Source: Armatimonadota bacterium
Lineage (GTDB): Bacteria; Armatimonadota; Zipacnadia; Zipacnadales; UBA11051
NCBI GenBank assembly: GCA_013178155.1
Contig: JABLXH010000004.1
Coordinates: forward strand, 1-64,000
Direction of reading: 5' to 3'
DNA: 64,000 bases
A program made the position numbers and the translations under genes. Under the pieces are notes generated by a model. That model saw only the letters and a program-made list of their open reading frames with translations. It was not told where the DNA came from and ran no database searches. Within the stretch, counting starts at the first letter, position 1. The number at the start of each line of letters is the position of its first letter. This document shows positions 26,072 to 33,745 of this stretch, piece by piece.

Positions 26072-26644
26072 GTGGCAACAACGGAGACCCTTACGCCTAT
26101 GCGGCGCAGGGAGTTTGAGAACTTGGCCAGGCGCTACCAGCGCGACGTCCTGTCGGCGGCGGTGCGTCTTACGGGCAATTACGCCGACGCCGAGGATCTG
26201 GCGCAGGAAGCCTTCGTCAAGGCTTATGTGGCCTTCGACCAGTTCCAGTTGGGCACTAACTTCCGGGCGTGGCTGCTACGGATACTCACGAACACCCACA
26301 TCAACCGCTACCGTCGCAGCAAGCGTAGTCCCGACACGGTCGCCTGGGAGGACCTGGTGGCCCAGGGAGAGAGGGTGCTGGACGCCGATCCTGACCGGGA
26401 ATCCGGCCCGGAGCGCGAGATCCTGGCGTGCGTGCCGGACGAGGTGGTGGGCCCTGCGCTCCACGCTCTGCCGGAGGAGTTCCGGGAGGCGGTCATTCTC
26501 TCCGACATTCACGAGCTATCATACAAAGAGATCGCTGATGCTCTGAACATCCCTCTGGGAACCGTGCGGTCCCGGATTTTCCGCGGCCGCAAGTTACTGC
26601 GCACGGCCCTTGCCGACTATGCTCGGGCCCGGAGAATCGTATGA
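26072..26644 (+). CDS. RNA polymerase sigma factor, ECF subfamily
   Basis: The 190-aa protein has region 2 (residues about 17-85: D-A-E-D-L-A-Q-E-A-F-V-K-A-Y and F-x-A-W-L-L-R-I) and region 4 (about 130-185: L-P-E-E-F-R-E-A-V, Y-K-E-I-A-D-A-L-N-I-P and T-V-R-S-R-I-F-R-G). There is no region 3, so it is a group IV (ECF) factor. GTG 26072 follows AAGGCGG at 8 bases; the next Met is at residue 10. Its stop overlaps the ATG of the anti-sigma gene, the usual partner arrangement that keeps the sigma factor inactive until a signal is received. Confidence 0.95.
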   Translation: MATTETLTPMRRREFENLARRYQRDVLSAAVRLTGNYADAEDLAQEAFVKAYVAFDQFQLGTNFRAWLLRILTNTHINRYRRSKRSPDTVAWEDLVAQGERVLDADPDRESGPEREILACVPDEVVGPALHALPEEFREAVILSDIHELSYKEIADALNIPLGTVRSRIFRGRKLLRTALADYARARRIV

Positions 26645-27420
26645 GCGACTATCCAGAATACCAGTCGCCTGAGCACCCTGACGAGGCGCTGTCCGACCTG
26701 GTCAATGGGGAGCTGGACGGAGCCGAAGCGCGCCGGGTGGCGGTGCACGCGGCTACCTGCGCCCGCTGCGCGCAACTCCTGGGCGGGCTGTTTGCTGCCC
26801 GGGCTGCCCTGCGCTTCCCGGAACCGGCGCACGTCGCCGTCCCCCGTGCCTTCTGGCGCCACGTCCGTTCCCGCCTGGACGAGGTGGACGGCCTCATCCG
26901 TGCCACCAACCAGCCCCTCGCCCAGCGTTCGCGATGGACACGGCCCGCCCTGGCCGCGGGCCTGATCGCCATCGTGATGGCCTGTATGGTGAGAATCGTC
27001 GTCTTCATGCGCCCCGACCCCATCGCCCGGGTGGCCGACATGCACATGGCGGCCACGGCCCCCCTGGCGGACCCGGGCCTGCACCAGGCTGTGGGCTACA
27101 GCCCTGTCAGCCGCTGGCAACTGGTCTCGCGCAATGTCTCCAATCTCGGGGGACACATGGTGCTGCAGAGCGTCTATGATGTGGACGGCCTGCCCGTGTC
27201 GGTCTTCCGATTGCCGGCCGACGCTTTCGATGAGTCCAGGCTGGTGCAGGTGACGGTTGGCCGGGAATCGGTGTATCTCGGGGTACTGCACTCCAGTAGC
27301 CTCGCCGCGATCCCCATTGCTGGGGCCTGGGAGATCATGGTAGCCCGAACGCCGGTGGATGACCTCCTGCGCCTGGCGATGGCTCGCCCCCGGGAAGTTG
27401 AGTTGGGTCCCCCCTGGTAG
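26641..27420 (+). CDS. Anti-sigma factor with zinc-binding N-terminus and one TM helix
   Basis: The 259-aa protein has an N-terminal anti-sigma domain with the zinc signature H-A-A-T-C-A-R-C (H-x3-C-x2-C, residues 36-43), one transmembrane segment at about 99-122, and an extracytoplasmic domain of about 130 residues. The last part (V-Y-D-V-D-G-L-P-V-S-V-F and W-E-I-M-V-A-R) resembles MucB/RseB-like or DUF4367-type sensory tails. Start ATG overlaps the sigma factor stop (ATGA). It should bind the preceding ECF sigma at the membrane and release it on an envelope signal. Confidence 0.88.
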   Translation: MSDYPEYQSPEHPDEALSDLVNGELDGAEARRVAVHAATCARCAQLLGGLFAARAALRFPEPAHVAVPRAFWRHVRSRLDEVDGLIRATNQPLAQRSRWTRPALAAGLIAIVMACMVRIVVFMRPDPIARVADMHMAATAPLADPGLHQAVGYSPVSRWQLVSRNVSNLGGHMVLQSVYDVDGLPVSVFRLPADAFDESRLVQVTVGRESVYLGVLHSSSLAAIPIAGAWEIMVARTPVDDLLRLAMARPREVELGPPW

Positions 27421-27446
27421 TGCCTTCGCGGATTTCTGCGTCCGCC

Positions 27447-27475
27447 GCGAGCCCCTCCTGACCCGAGGGGCTCGC
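27447..27475 (+). terminator. Hairpin after anti-sigma gene
   Basis: A perfect 11-bp stem (27447-27457 with 27465-27475) encloses a 7-base loop, 26 bases after the anti-sigma stop. No clear T-tract follows. It likely ends the sigma/anti-sigma transcript. Confidence 0.6.
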
Positions 27476-27549
27476 AACGCTCTCCGCTCCTTCTGAGCCC
27501 GGCCTGGAGGCGGAAGGTCAGGGCTGCGGGCAGGACGAACTCCTTAGCG

Positions 27550-28701
27550 GTGAGAGACTCGAGTATCTTCTGCAGACCAGACTGCCCTGCGGCAACCGGC
27601 GTGGTGGTGCTTGTCCTCCTGGCCAGCCTCGGCGTGGCCCTTGGTGTGGCAGGGATGATTGGTCAGAGCTCGGCAACAGCGGCTCGAGCCGGAGTGTCCG
27701 GTGACGACGACTGGCGACCCACGCCGGTGGTGGTAGTGAATGGTTGGGTAGCGGCAGGGCGCCAGGATCCCACGCCGGCGTTCGAGGTGAGCAACTGCGC
27801 GGTCATTGCTGAGATCTACCGTCTGGGCCCCGGGCGCGACGCCCTGCCAGCGTTGGTCGCGCCGACCTTCGTCCCCGCTGCCGCGGCGTCATGGCTCGCC
27901 GACGAAGAGCCCGTGCTGGGACTGAAGATGGGTGATGTGGTCCGCTGCTACCCGCTGGCAGTGTTGAACTGGCACAGTCTCGTGCATGATCGCATCGCCG
28001 GCCAAGCGGTCTATGTGTTTTGGGATCCTCCCAGCGGCCTTGGACTGGCTCGGCGCGTCTGGGCCAGTGAACGCCCTCTCGGTCTGGCCGGGTTGGGCTA
28101 TCGGGGCATTGGCCTGGCCTATGAGCGCCGCAATGGAGCCCTTTGGGACCTTTTCGACGGGATTCCCATATCGTACCCGGGCAAGCCTGCGGGCTTTCGG
28201 CCAGACTTGCGGCCCGATCACCAGTGGCTGCCGCTGGAGCGCATGACCTGGGGCGCCTGGCGGAGACTCCACGCCAGCACCGAGGTGCTGTCGCGCGACA
28301 CAGGCTACGCCGCGGACTACGCTACTGACCCGTATGGGCTGGCCGCCATCGGCCCCGGCGGGGCGCCAGAGAGCTACTGGTTGAGCGACTCGATACTGGC
28401 CCCCGAGAGTCTGCGGGATCCTGCCGCGACGCTCCCGGACAAGGACTGGGTGTTGGGCTTTCTGGCCGGAGAGGAGGCCTGGGCCGTGTCACTGCGGGAG
28501 CTCGTCGGCACCGGCCAAAAGCAGGTCACGCTGACCACAGCCAGCGGCCCGATGGTAGTCAAAGCCTGGCCGGCCGACGACCGTTTCCTGGTGCAGACAC
28601 TGGCAGGGCAGACACCGCCTCAGGTGCGCCTTTTCTGGTTTGCCTGGAGAGCAAGGTTCGCGGACACCAGGGTGTGGCGACCCACGGCCCTGGAACACTA
28701 G
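27550..28701 (+). CDS. DUF3179 family protein lacking the usual CPLC motif
   Basis: The 383-aa protein has one N-terminal hydrophobic segment (about 15-37), acting as signal anchor or signal peptide. The rest matches the DUF3179 family by eye: Y-P-L-A-V-L-N-W-H, L-W-D-L-F-D-G, T-W-G-A-W-R-R-L-H, V-L-S-R-D-T-G-Y and a D-Y-x-x-D-P-Y-G segment. Most family members carry a C-P-L-C motif after the first conserved block; here that place reads V-Y-V-F-W-D-P-P-S-G, with no cysteine. Metal or redox activity based on those cysteines is therefore unlikely. The start (GTG 27550) has no strong Shine-Dalgarno. The function of the family is unknown. Confidence 0.8.
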   Translation: MRDSSIFCRPDCPAATGVVVLVLLASLGVALGVAGMIGQSSATAARAGVSGDDDWRPTPVVVVNGWVAAGRQDPTPAFEVSNCAVIAEIYRLGPGRDALPALVAPTFVPAAAASWLADEEPVLGLKMGDVVRCYPLAVLNWHSLVHDRIAGQAVYVFWDPPSGLGLARRVWASERPLGLAGLGYRGIGLAYERRNGALWDLFDGIPISYPGKPAGFRPDLRPDHQWLPLERMTWGAWRRLHASTEVLSRDTGYAADYATDPYGLAAIGPGGAPESYWLSDSILAPESLRDPAATLPDKDWVLGFLAGEEAWAVSLRELVGTGQKQVTLTTASGPMVVKAWPADDRFLVQTLAGQTPPQVRLFWFAWRARFADTRVWRPTALEH

Positions 28702-28713
28702 GGGGTGGACACA

Positions 28714-30090
28714 ATGCCCACCGGGTGCATCATTCTGGCCGCTGGCGAAGGCAAGCGCATGAAGTCAGCGCTCGCCAAACCCTTGCACCGTGTCTGCGGG
28801 CGGACACTTATTGCCCATGTCCTGGGCTATGTGCGCGCCCTCCAACCCGATCCCATCTGTGTGGTCCTGGGGGTGGGCCGCGCGGCGATGGAGGAGGCGC
28901 TGGCCGGAGAGGGGGTGCGGCTGGCTGTGCAGCAACAGCAACTGGGGACTGGGCATGCTGTTGTTGCCGCCGCGGACCACTTCCTCGACTACGACGGAGA
29001 CGTTATCGTTACCTGCGCCGACATCCCACTCCTGCGCCCTGAGACCCTGGAGGCCCTGCTGGCCGAGCATCGTACTCAGGGGGCAGCCGGGACAGTCCTT
29101 ACTGCCGTCTACGAAGACCCTACCGGCTACGGAAGGGTGGTTCGCGATGGTTCAGGACTGGTAACGGCCATCGTGGAGGAGCGGGATGCTGACGATCAGG
29201 TCCGCGCTATCCGCGAGATCAATGCCGGCGTCTACGTTTTCCAGGCCCGTCATCTGTTCCCGGCGCTCCAGGGAATCGGCACTGACAATGCCCAGGGCGA
29301 GTACTACCTGACTGATGTCATCGCTGCCCTGGTGGGCCGCGGCCAGACCGTGGCGGCCATGTGTGCCCCCGATCCCCGGGAGGTCATGGGGATCAATGAC
29401 CGTGTGCAACTGGCCGCCGCCGAAGCGGAGGCGCGGCGGCGAGTCTGCGAAAGACTGATGCTGAGCGGAGTGACGCTCATTGACCCCACCAGCACCTATG
29501 TGGAGGCCGACGCGCAGGTGGGCGAGGACACAGTGATCTGGCCGGGGACGGTCATCACGGGACAGACCGTGATCGGCCGCAACTGCACCATCGGGCCGCA
29601 CGTGCAGATCAACTCCTGCGTCATCGGCGATGGGTCGGTCATCAGGCAGGGCAGTGTGCTGGTTGATAGCTGGTTTGGGCGCGAAGTGGCCGTGGGCCCC
29701 TACAGCCACGTGCGCCCCGGCTGCGTGGTGGGCGAGCGCGCGCGTGTGGGCACGTGCAGTGAGCTGGTGCGCACCCATCTGGGGGCCGGCGCCAAGGACC
29801 AGCATTTCAGCTACCTTGGCGACGCGCAGGTCGGGGAGGAGGCCAATATCGGCGCCGGCGTTGTCACCTGCAACTTCGATGGCAAGTACAAGCACAAGAC
29901 CAGGATCGGCCGCAAGGCCTTCGTGGGCAGCGATACGATCATAGTGGCCCCCGTGGTGATCGGCGACGAGGCATTCACGGCCGCCGGATCAGTCATCACC
30001 AGCGACGTGCCCGACGGCAGCCTGGCCATCGCTCGTAGCCGACAGGAAACCCGCAAGGACTGGGTTGCGCGGCGGCAGAAGCAGTCTTGA
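28714..30090 (+). CDS. glmU: Bifunctional UDP-GlcNAc pyrophosphorylase / glucosamine-1-P acetyltransferase
   Basis: The enzyme (458 aa) acetylates glucosamine-1-phosphate and then makes UDP-GlcNAc, the precursor of peptidoglycan and surface glycans. The uridylyltransferase half has I-I-L-A-A-G-E-G-K-R-M-K-S with the following K-P-L-H, G-T-G-H-A and a C-A-D-I-P metal/uridine site. The C-terminal half is a left-handed beta-helix of hexapeptide repeats ending in H-F-S-Y-L-G-D-A and the F-V-G-S-D-T acetyl-CoA site. ATG 28714 follows GGGGGTGG at 5-6 bases and is preferred over GTG 28705. It heads a long plus-strand run. Confidence 0.97.
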   Translation: MPTGCIILAAGEGKRMKSALAKPLHRVCGRTLIAHVLGYVRALQPDPICVVLGVGRAAMEEALAGEGVRLAVQQQQLGTGHAVVAAADHFLDYDGDVIVTCADIPLLRPETLEALLAEHRTQGAAGTVLTAVYEDPTGYGRVVRDGSGLVTAIVEERDADDQVRAIREINAGVYVFQARHLFPALQGIGTDNAQGEYYLTDVIAALVGRGQTVAAMCAPDPREVMGINDRVQLAAAEAEARRRVCERLMLSGVTLIDPTSTYVEADAQVGEDTVIWPGTVITGQTVIGRNCTIGPHVQINSCVIGDGSVIRQGSVLVDSWFGREVAVGPYSHVRPGCVVGERARVGTCSELVRTHLGAGAKDQHFSYLGDAQVGEEANIGAGVVTCNFDGKYKHKTRIGRKAFVGSDTIIVAPVVIGDEAFTAAGSVITSDVPDGSLAIARSRQETRKDWVARRQKQS

Positions 30091-30116
30091 GGACAGCAGA
30101 CGTCGAGAGCGTGAGC

Positions 30117-31100
30117 ATGGATTGGCAAGTTCTGTTCACGGCAAGAGAGCAGGCCGAACTGCAGCCCCTCGTCGTGGATGACTCCGCCCCGGGGCCGCAC
30201 GAGGTGCTGGCTCGCACCCTCTACTCTGCCGTCAGCTCGGGCACGGAGACCGCCGTCTATCAGGGCCATCTGGGTGTCGGCTTTCCGTGTGGCACCGGCT
30301 ACGCTGCGGTCTGTGAGGTGACCACGGTCGGCGCTGAGGTGACGGTGGTCCGGCCGGGAGACCGGGTTTTCGCCCTGGCTGGGCACCGATCTTTCCATCG
30401 TCTGCCGGAGAGCGAGGTATGGCGGGTGCCACCCGACCTGCCGCCTGAGGAAGCCGTCCTGGTGCGCCTGATGGGCGTGACGATGAGCACCCTGGTTACC
30501 ACGACGGCACGGCCCCCGGACAAGGTCCTGGTCACCGGTCTGGGCATCGTGGGACTGCTGGGCGCCCAGGTCTTCCAGAGCTGCGGCTATGAAGTCTACG
30601 CCGTGGACCCTGACCCCAACCGGCGGGAGGTTGCTGCGCAGCTCGGTGTCGCCCGCGTCCACCCGGAGACGCCACTGCATGAGGGGAGCTTCGCCGGCCA
30701 GATGGCGCTGGTGTTGGAGTGCTCCGGGCACGAGGCCGCCGTGCTGGCTGGCTGTCGGGCTGTTCGCAAGCGAGGCGAGGTGGTCCTGGTGGGTGTCCCG
30801 TGGGTGCGCCGGACCGACCTGCCTGCCCATGACCTGCTGCACGCCATCTTCCACCAGTACGCGGTCGTGCGCAGCGGCTGGGAGTGGGAGGTCCCCCGCG
30901 AGCCGACCGACTTCGTGACCGGAAGCATGCGTGCGAACTTCGCCGCCGGGATGCAGTGGCTGGCGGAGGGCCGAGTTCGGGTGCAGGGCCTGTACCAGCT
31001 TATGTCACCACGAGACTGCCAGGCCGTCTACCAGGGCCTGACACACCGCACGCTGGAGCGTCCCGCCGTGGTGTTTGACTGGTCGACGATGGAGGACTGA
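30117..31100 (+). CDS. Zinc-independent-looking MDR-family dehydrogenase
   Basis: The 327-aa protein is a medium-chain dehydrogenase/reductase. The GroES-like half has S-A-V-S-S-G-T-E and P-G-D-R-V-F, and the Rossmann half has V-T-G-L-G-I-V-G-L-L-G with an acidic V-D-P after strand 2. The catalytic zinc Cys expected near the S-S-G-T-E turn is absent, and no structural four-Cys lobe is visible. This fits MDR members found in polyketide, bacteriochlorophyll (BchC-like) or sugar-alcohol pathways. ATG 30117 is assumed; TTG 30087 overlaps the glmU stop and would add 10 residues. It precedes phosphofructokinase with a 1-base gap. Confidence 0.82.
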   Translation: MDWQVLFTAREQAELQPLVVDDSAPGPHEVLARTLYSAVSSGTETAVYQGHLGVGFPCGTGYAAVCEVTTVGAEVTVVRPGDRVFALAGHRSFHRLPESEVWRVPPDLPPEEAVLVRLMGVTMSTLVTTTARPPDKVLVTGLGIVGLLGAQVFQSCGYEVYAVDPDPNRREVAAQLGVARVHPETPLHEGSFAGQMALVLECSGHEAAVLAGCRAVRKRGEVVLVGVPWVRRTDLPAHDLLHAIFHQYAVVRSGWEWEVPREPTDFVTGSMRANFAAGMQWLAEGRVRVQGLYQLMSPRDCQAVYQGLTHRTLERPAVVFDWSTMED

Positions 31101-31101
31101 G

Positions 31102-32199
31102 ATGCCCAAGCAACCCGCGATCAAGCGCATTGGCATCCTCACCGCTGGGGGCGACTGCCCGGGTCTCAACGCCGCCATCCGCGCGGTGGGCAAGGCCTGC
31201 ATCAGCCAGTTCGGCATCGAGGTGATGGGCATCTACGACGGCTTCCGCGGCCTGGCTGAGGGGCACGCGCGGCGCTTTGGTCTGGATGAGTTCTCGGGGC
31301 TGTTGACTCTCGGCGGTACCATACTGGGCACCGGTCGCGACAAACCCGAGAAGCTCCGCTTGAGCGACGGCAGCGTCGTGGACGGCGTTGAGCTCTGCGC
31401 CCAGCGCTATCGCGAGCTGGGGCTGGACTGTCTGGTCTGCCTGGGAGGCAATGGCACGCAGCGCAATGCCCTCAGCCTCATGAAGGCCGGAATGCGCGTC
31501 GTGACCCTGCCCAAGACGATTGACAACGATATCTGGGGCACCGACGTGACCTTCGGTTACGACACTGCCGTCACCATCGCCACTGAGGCCATAGACCGTT
31601 TGCACAGCACGGCGGAGAGCCACCAGCGCATCATGGTGCTGGAGGTCATGGGCAATCGTAGTGGCTGGATCGCCCTGGCCGCAGGAGTTGCTGGCGGCGC
31701 AGACATCATCCTGATCCCCGAGATTCCCTATGACCCGAAGGTCGTGGCAGCCACCGTCGCCTCCCGGGGTGAGCGGGGGCGGCGTTTCAGCATCGTGGCG
31801 GTCGCCGAGGGGGCCTTCTCGCTGCGCGAGGTCAAGGCGGCCAGGAAGGCAGGCGTAGAACTGCCCAAGGTCGAGGACCGTGAGATGAGCGCCGGCGCCA
31901 CTGTTGCCCGGGAGCTGGCGGAGTTGACTGGCCTCGAGACCCGTTTCACGGTCCTGGGCTATGTCCAGCGGGGCGGTACGCCGACCCCGGCTGACCGCCT
32001 GTTGGCCACGCGGGTGGGTACCTTCGCTGCGCAGCTACTGGCCAAAGGCAAGACCGGCGTGCTGGTGGGCATCCGCGACAACGACTGTGTTGCCGTGCCG
32101 CTCGAGGAGTGTGCCGACAAGCGCAAGGTTGTGCCCACCGACCATCCTCTCATCCGCCACGCGCGGCTGGTGGGGACCTGCTTTGGGGACGAGTGTTAG
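31102..32199 (+). CDS. pfkA: 6-phosphofructokinase (G-x / K specificity combination)
   Basis: The 365-aa enzyme phosphorylates fructose-6-phosphate. Seen are G-G-D-C-P-G-L-N-A-A-I-R (nucleotide loop, 16-27), G-G-N-G-T (115-119), L-P-K-T-I-D-N-D (136-143), G-Y-D-T-A-V and M-G-N-R-S-G-W-I-A. At the two specificity sites it has Gly (as in ATP enzymes) at the first and Lys (as in pyrophosphate enzymes) at the second, a combination known from group III and mixed-clade enzymes. The phosphoryl donor is therefore uncertain. ATG 31102 has GGAGG 6 bases upstream. Confidence 0.93.
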   Translation: MPKQPAIKRIGILTAGGDCPGLNAAIRAVGKACISQFGIEVMGIYDGFRGLAEGHARRFGLDEFSGLLTLGGTILGTGRDKPEKLRLSDGSVVDGVELCAQRYRELGLDCLVCLGGNGTQRNALSLMKAGMRVVTLPKTIDNDIWGTDVTFGYDTAVTIATEAIDRLHSTAESHQRIMVLEVMGNRSGWIALAAGVAGGADIILIPEIPYDPKVVAATVASRGERGRRFSIVAVAEGAFSLREVKAARKAGVELPKVEDREMSAGATVARELAELTGLETRFTVLGYVQRGGTPTPADRLLATRVGTFAAQLLAKGKTGVLVGIRDNDCVAVPLEECADKRKVVPTDHPLIRHARLVGTCFGDEC

Positions 32200-32250
32200 C
32201 AGCCCAGGGGCGCATGGCAATGCGCCCGAACGCACAGGGAGGCGCTTACA

Positions 32251-33726
32251 ATGCGCGACTGCAAGCTGTTCATCAATGGTGAATACTGTGAGGCGGCCAG
32301 CGGCAAGACCTATCAAAGCATCCACACCGGCACGGGGGAGGTCGTGGCCAACGTCGCGCAAGGCGGGGCGGAGGACGTGCGTCGGGCGTGTGAGGCCGCC
32401 CAGGCGGCCTACGAGGGGGAGTGGGGACGGATGGACGCGCCCAGCCGCGGCGCTATCATCCGCAAGGCCGCCGACCTCATCATGGAGCGTCTGCCTGAGC
32501 TCGCGGAGATGGAAACCCTCGATGTCGGCAAGCCGATCACCGAGTCCAGCAACATTGACATTCCCGTCTCGGCCTCGTACCTGAAGTGGTATGGCGAAGT
32601 CTGCCTGGACAACCTGGGTGAGACCATTCCCGTGCCCACGGACAGCCAGGTGGACTTCAGCTTGCGCCAGCCGTACGGGGTGGTGGCGGGTATCGCGCCG
32701 TGGAATTTCCCCCTTTTCCTGGGCATCCTGAAGATTGGCCCGGCGCTGGCCATGGGGAACACGGTCGTCATCAAGCCAGCCAGCATCACCCCGATGACGA
32801 CCCTGGCCATGGGTGGCATCTTCGCGGAGGCAGGCTTGCCGCCAGGCGCCCTGAACGTGGTCGCCGGGCCGGGCGCCGAGGTCGGCGAGGCCCTGTGCCT
32901 GGACAAGCGCGTGCAGAAGGTCTTCTTCACCGGTTCCACCGAGGTGGGCCGCCGGGTGATCCACCTCTGCGCCGAGAACATTACGGACATGTCCATGGAA
33001 CTCGGCGGCAAGAGCCCCAACCTGATTTTCGCGGATGCCGACTGGGAGCAGGCCGTCGCCGGCGCCGTCTTTGGCATCCTGCTCAACAACGGCCAGAACT
33101 GCATCGCGGGCAGTCGCCTCCTGGTCGAGGAGAGCATCTACGACGACTTTGTGACCTGCGTCGCCGACAAGTTCGAGAGCCTGCGCGTCGGCCTGCCGAT
33201 GGAGGCTGATACGCAGCTTGGCTCCATCGTCTCGCAGCAGCAGTTCGATACGGTCATGGGTTACATCGAGGCTGGAGTTGCGGAGGGCGCACGCGTCGTG
33301 GCTGGTGGCGCGAGCCCCGACCCTCTGCCCCATCCCAACGGGCTTTACATTCGCCCGACACTCCTGGCTGATGTGGACAACAAGATGCGCGTGGCTCAGG
33401 AGGAGATCTTCGGCCCGGTGCTGGTGGCCATCCCCTTCAAGGACGAGGACGACGCCATCCGTATCGCCAACGACACGCCCTACGGCCTGGGGTCCGGGGT
33501 CTTCACTCGCAACGGCGCCCGCGCCCAGCGCGTCTTGCGGGCGTTGCAGTCGGGTACGGTGTATGTGAACTGCTACAATGCGGTCTACCCCACCTCGCCC
33601 TTCCCGGCCTGGAAGCAAAGCGGTATCGGTGTGGAGCGCGGGCTGCACGGCCTGCTGGAGAACTGCCGCTACAAGAATGTCATCATGGACATCTCCGAAC
33701 AGCCCATCGGCTGGTTCGGAGGGTAG
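32251..33726 (+). CDS. NAD(P)-dependent aldehyde dehydrogenase
   Basis: The 491-aa enzyme oxidises an aldehyde to a carboxylic acid. It has the full ALDH set: I-A-P-W-N-F-P (about 147-153), F-T-G-S-T-E-V-G, M-E-L-G-G-K-S-P (general base Glu250), N-N-G-Q-N-C (catalytic Cys284) and E-E-I-F-G-P-V near the C-terminus. Overall it is close to the betaine-aldehyde/aromatic aldehyde dehydrogenase group. AGGGAGG lies 8-9 bases before the ATG. Its place between phosphofructokinase and secreted glycosidase-like genes suggests a role in sugar-derived aldehyde oxidation, but the substrate cannot be assigned. Confidence 0.95.
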   Translation: MRDCKLFINGEYCEAASGKTYQSIHTGTGEVVANVAQGGAEDVRRACEAAQAAYEGEWGRMDAPSRGAIIRKAADLIMERLPELAEMETLDVGKPITESSNIDIPVSASYLKWYGEVCLDNLGETIPVPTDSQVDFSLRQPYGVVAGIAPWNFPLFLGILKIGPALAMGNTVVIKPASITPMTTLAMGGIFAEAGLPPGALNVVAGPGAEVGEALCLDKRVQKVFFTGSTEVGRRVIHLCAENITDMSMELGGKSPNLIFADADWEQAVAGAVFGILLNNGQNCIAGSRLLVEESIYDDFVTCVADKFESLRVGLPMEADTQLGSIVSQQQFDTVMGYIEAGVAEGARVVAGGASPDPLPHPNGLYIRPTLLADVDNKMRVAQEEIFGPVLVAIPFKDEDDAIRIANDTPYGLGSGVFTRNGARAQRVLRALQSGTVYVNCYNAVYPTSPFPAWKQSGIGVERGLHGLLENCRYKNVIMDISEQPIGWFGG

Positions 33727-33745
33727 TCTGCGCGGAGGTGTCATT

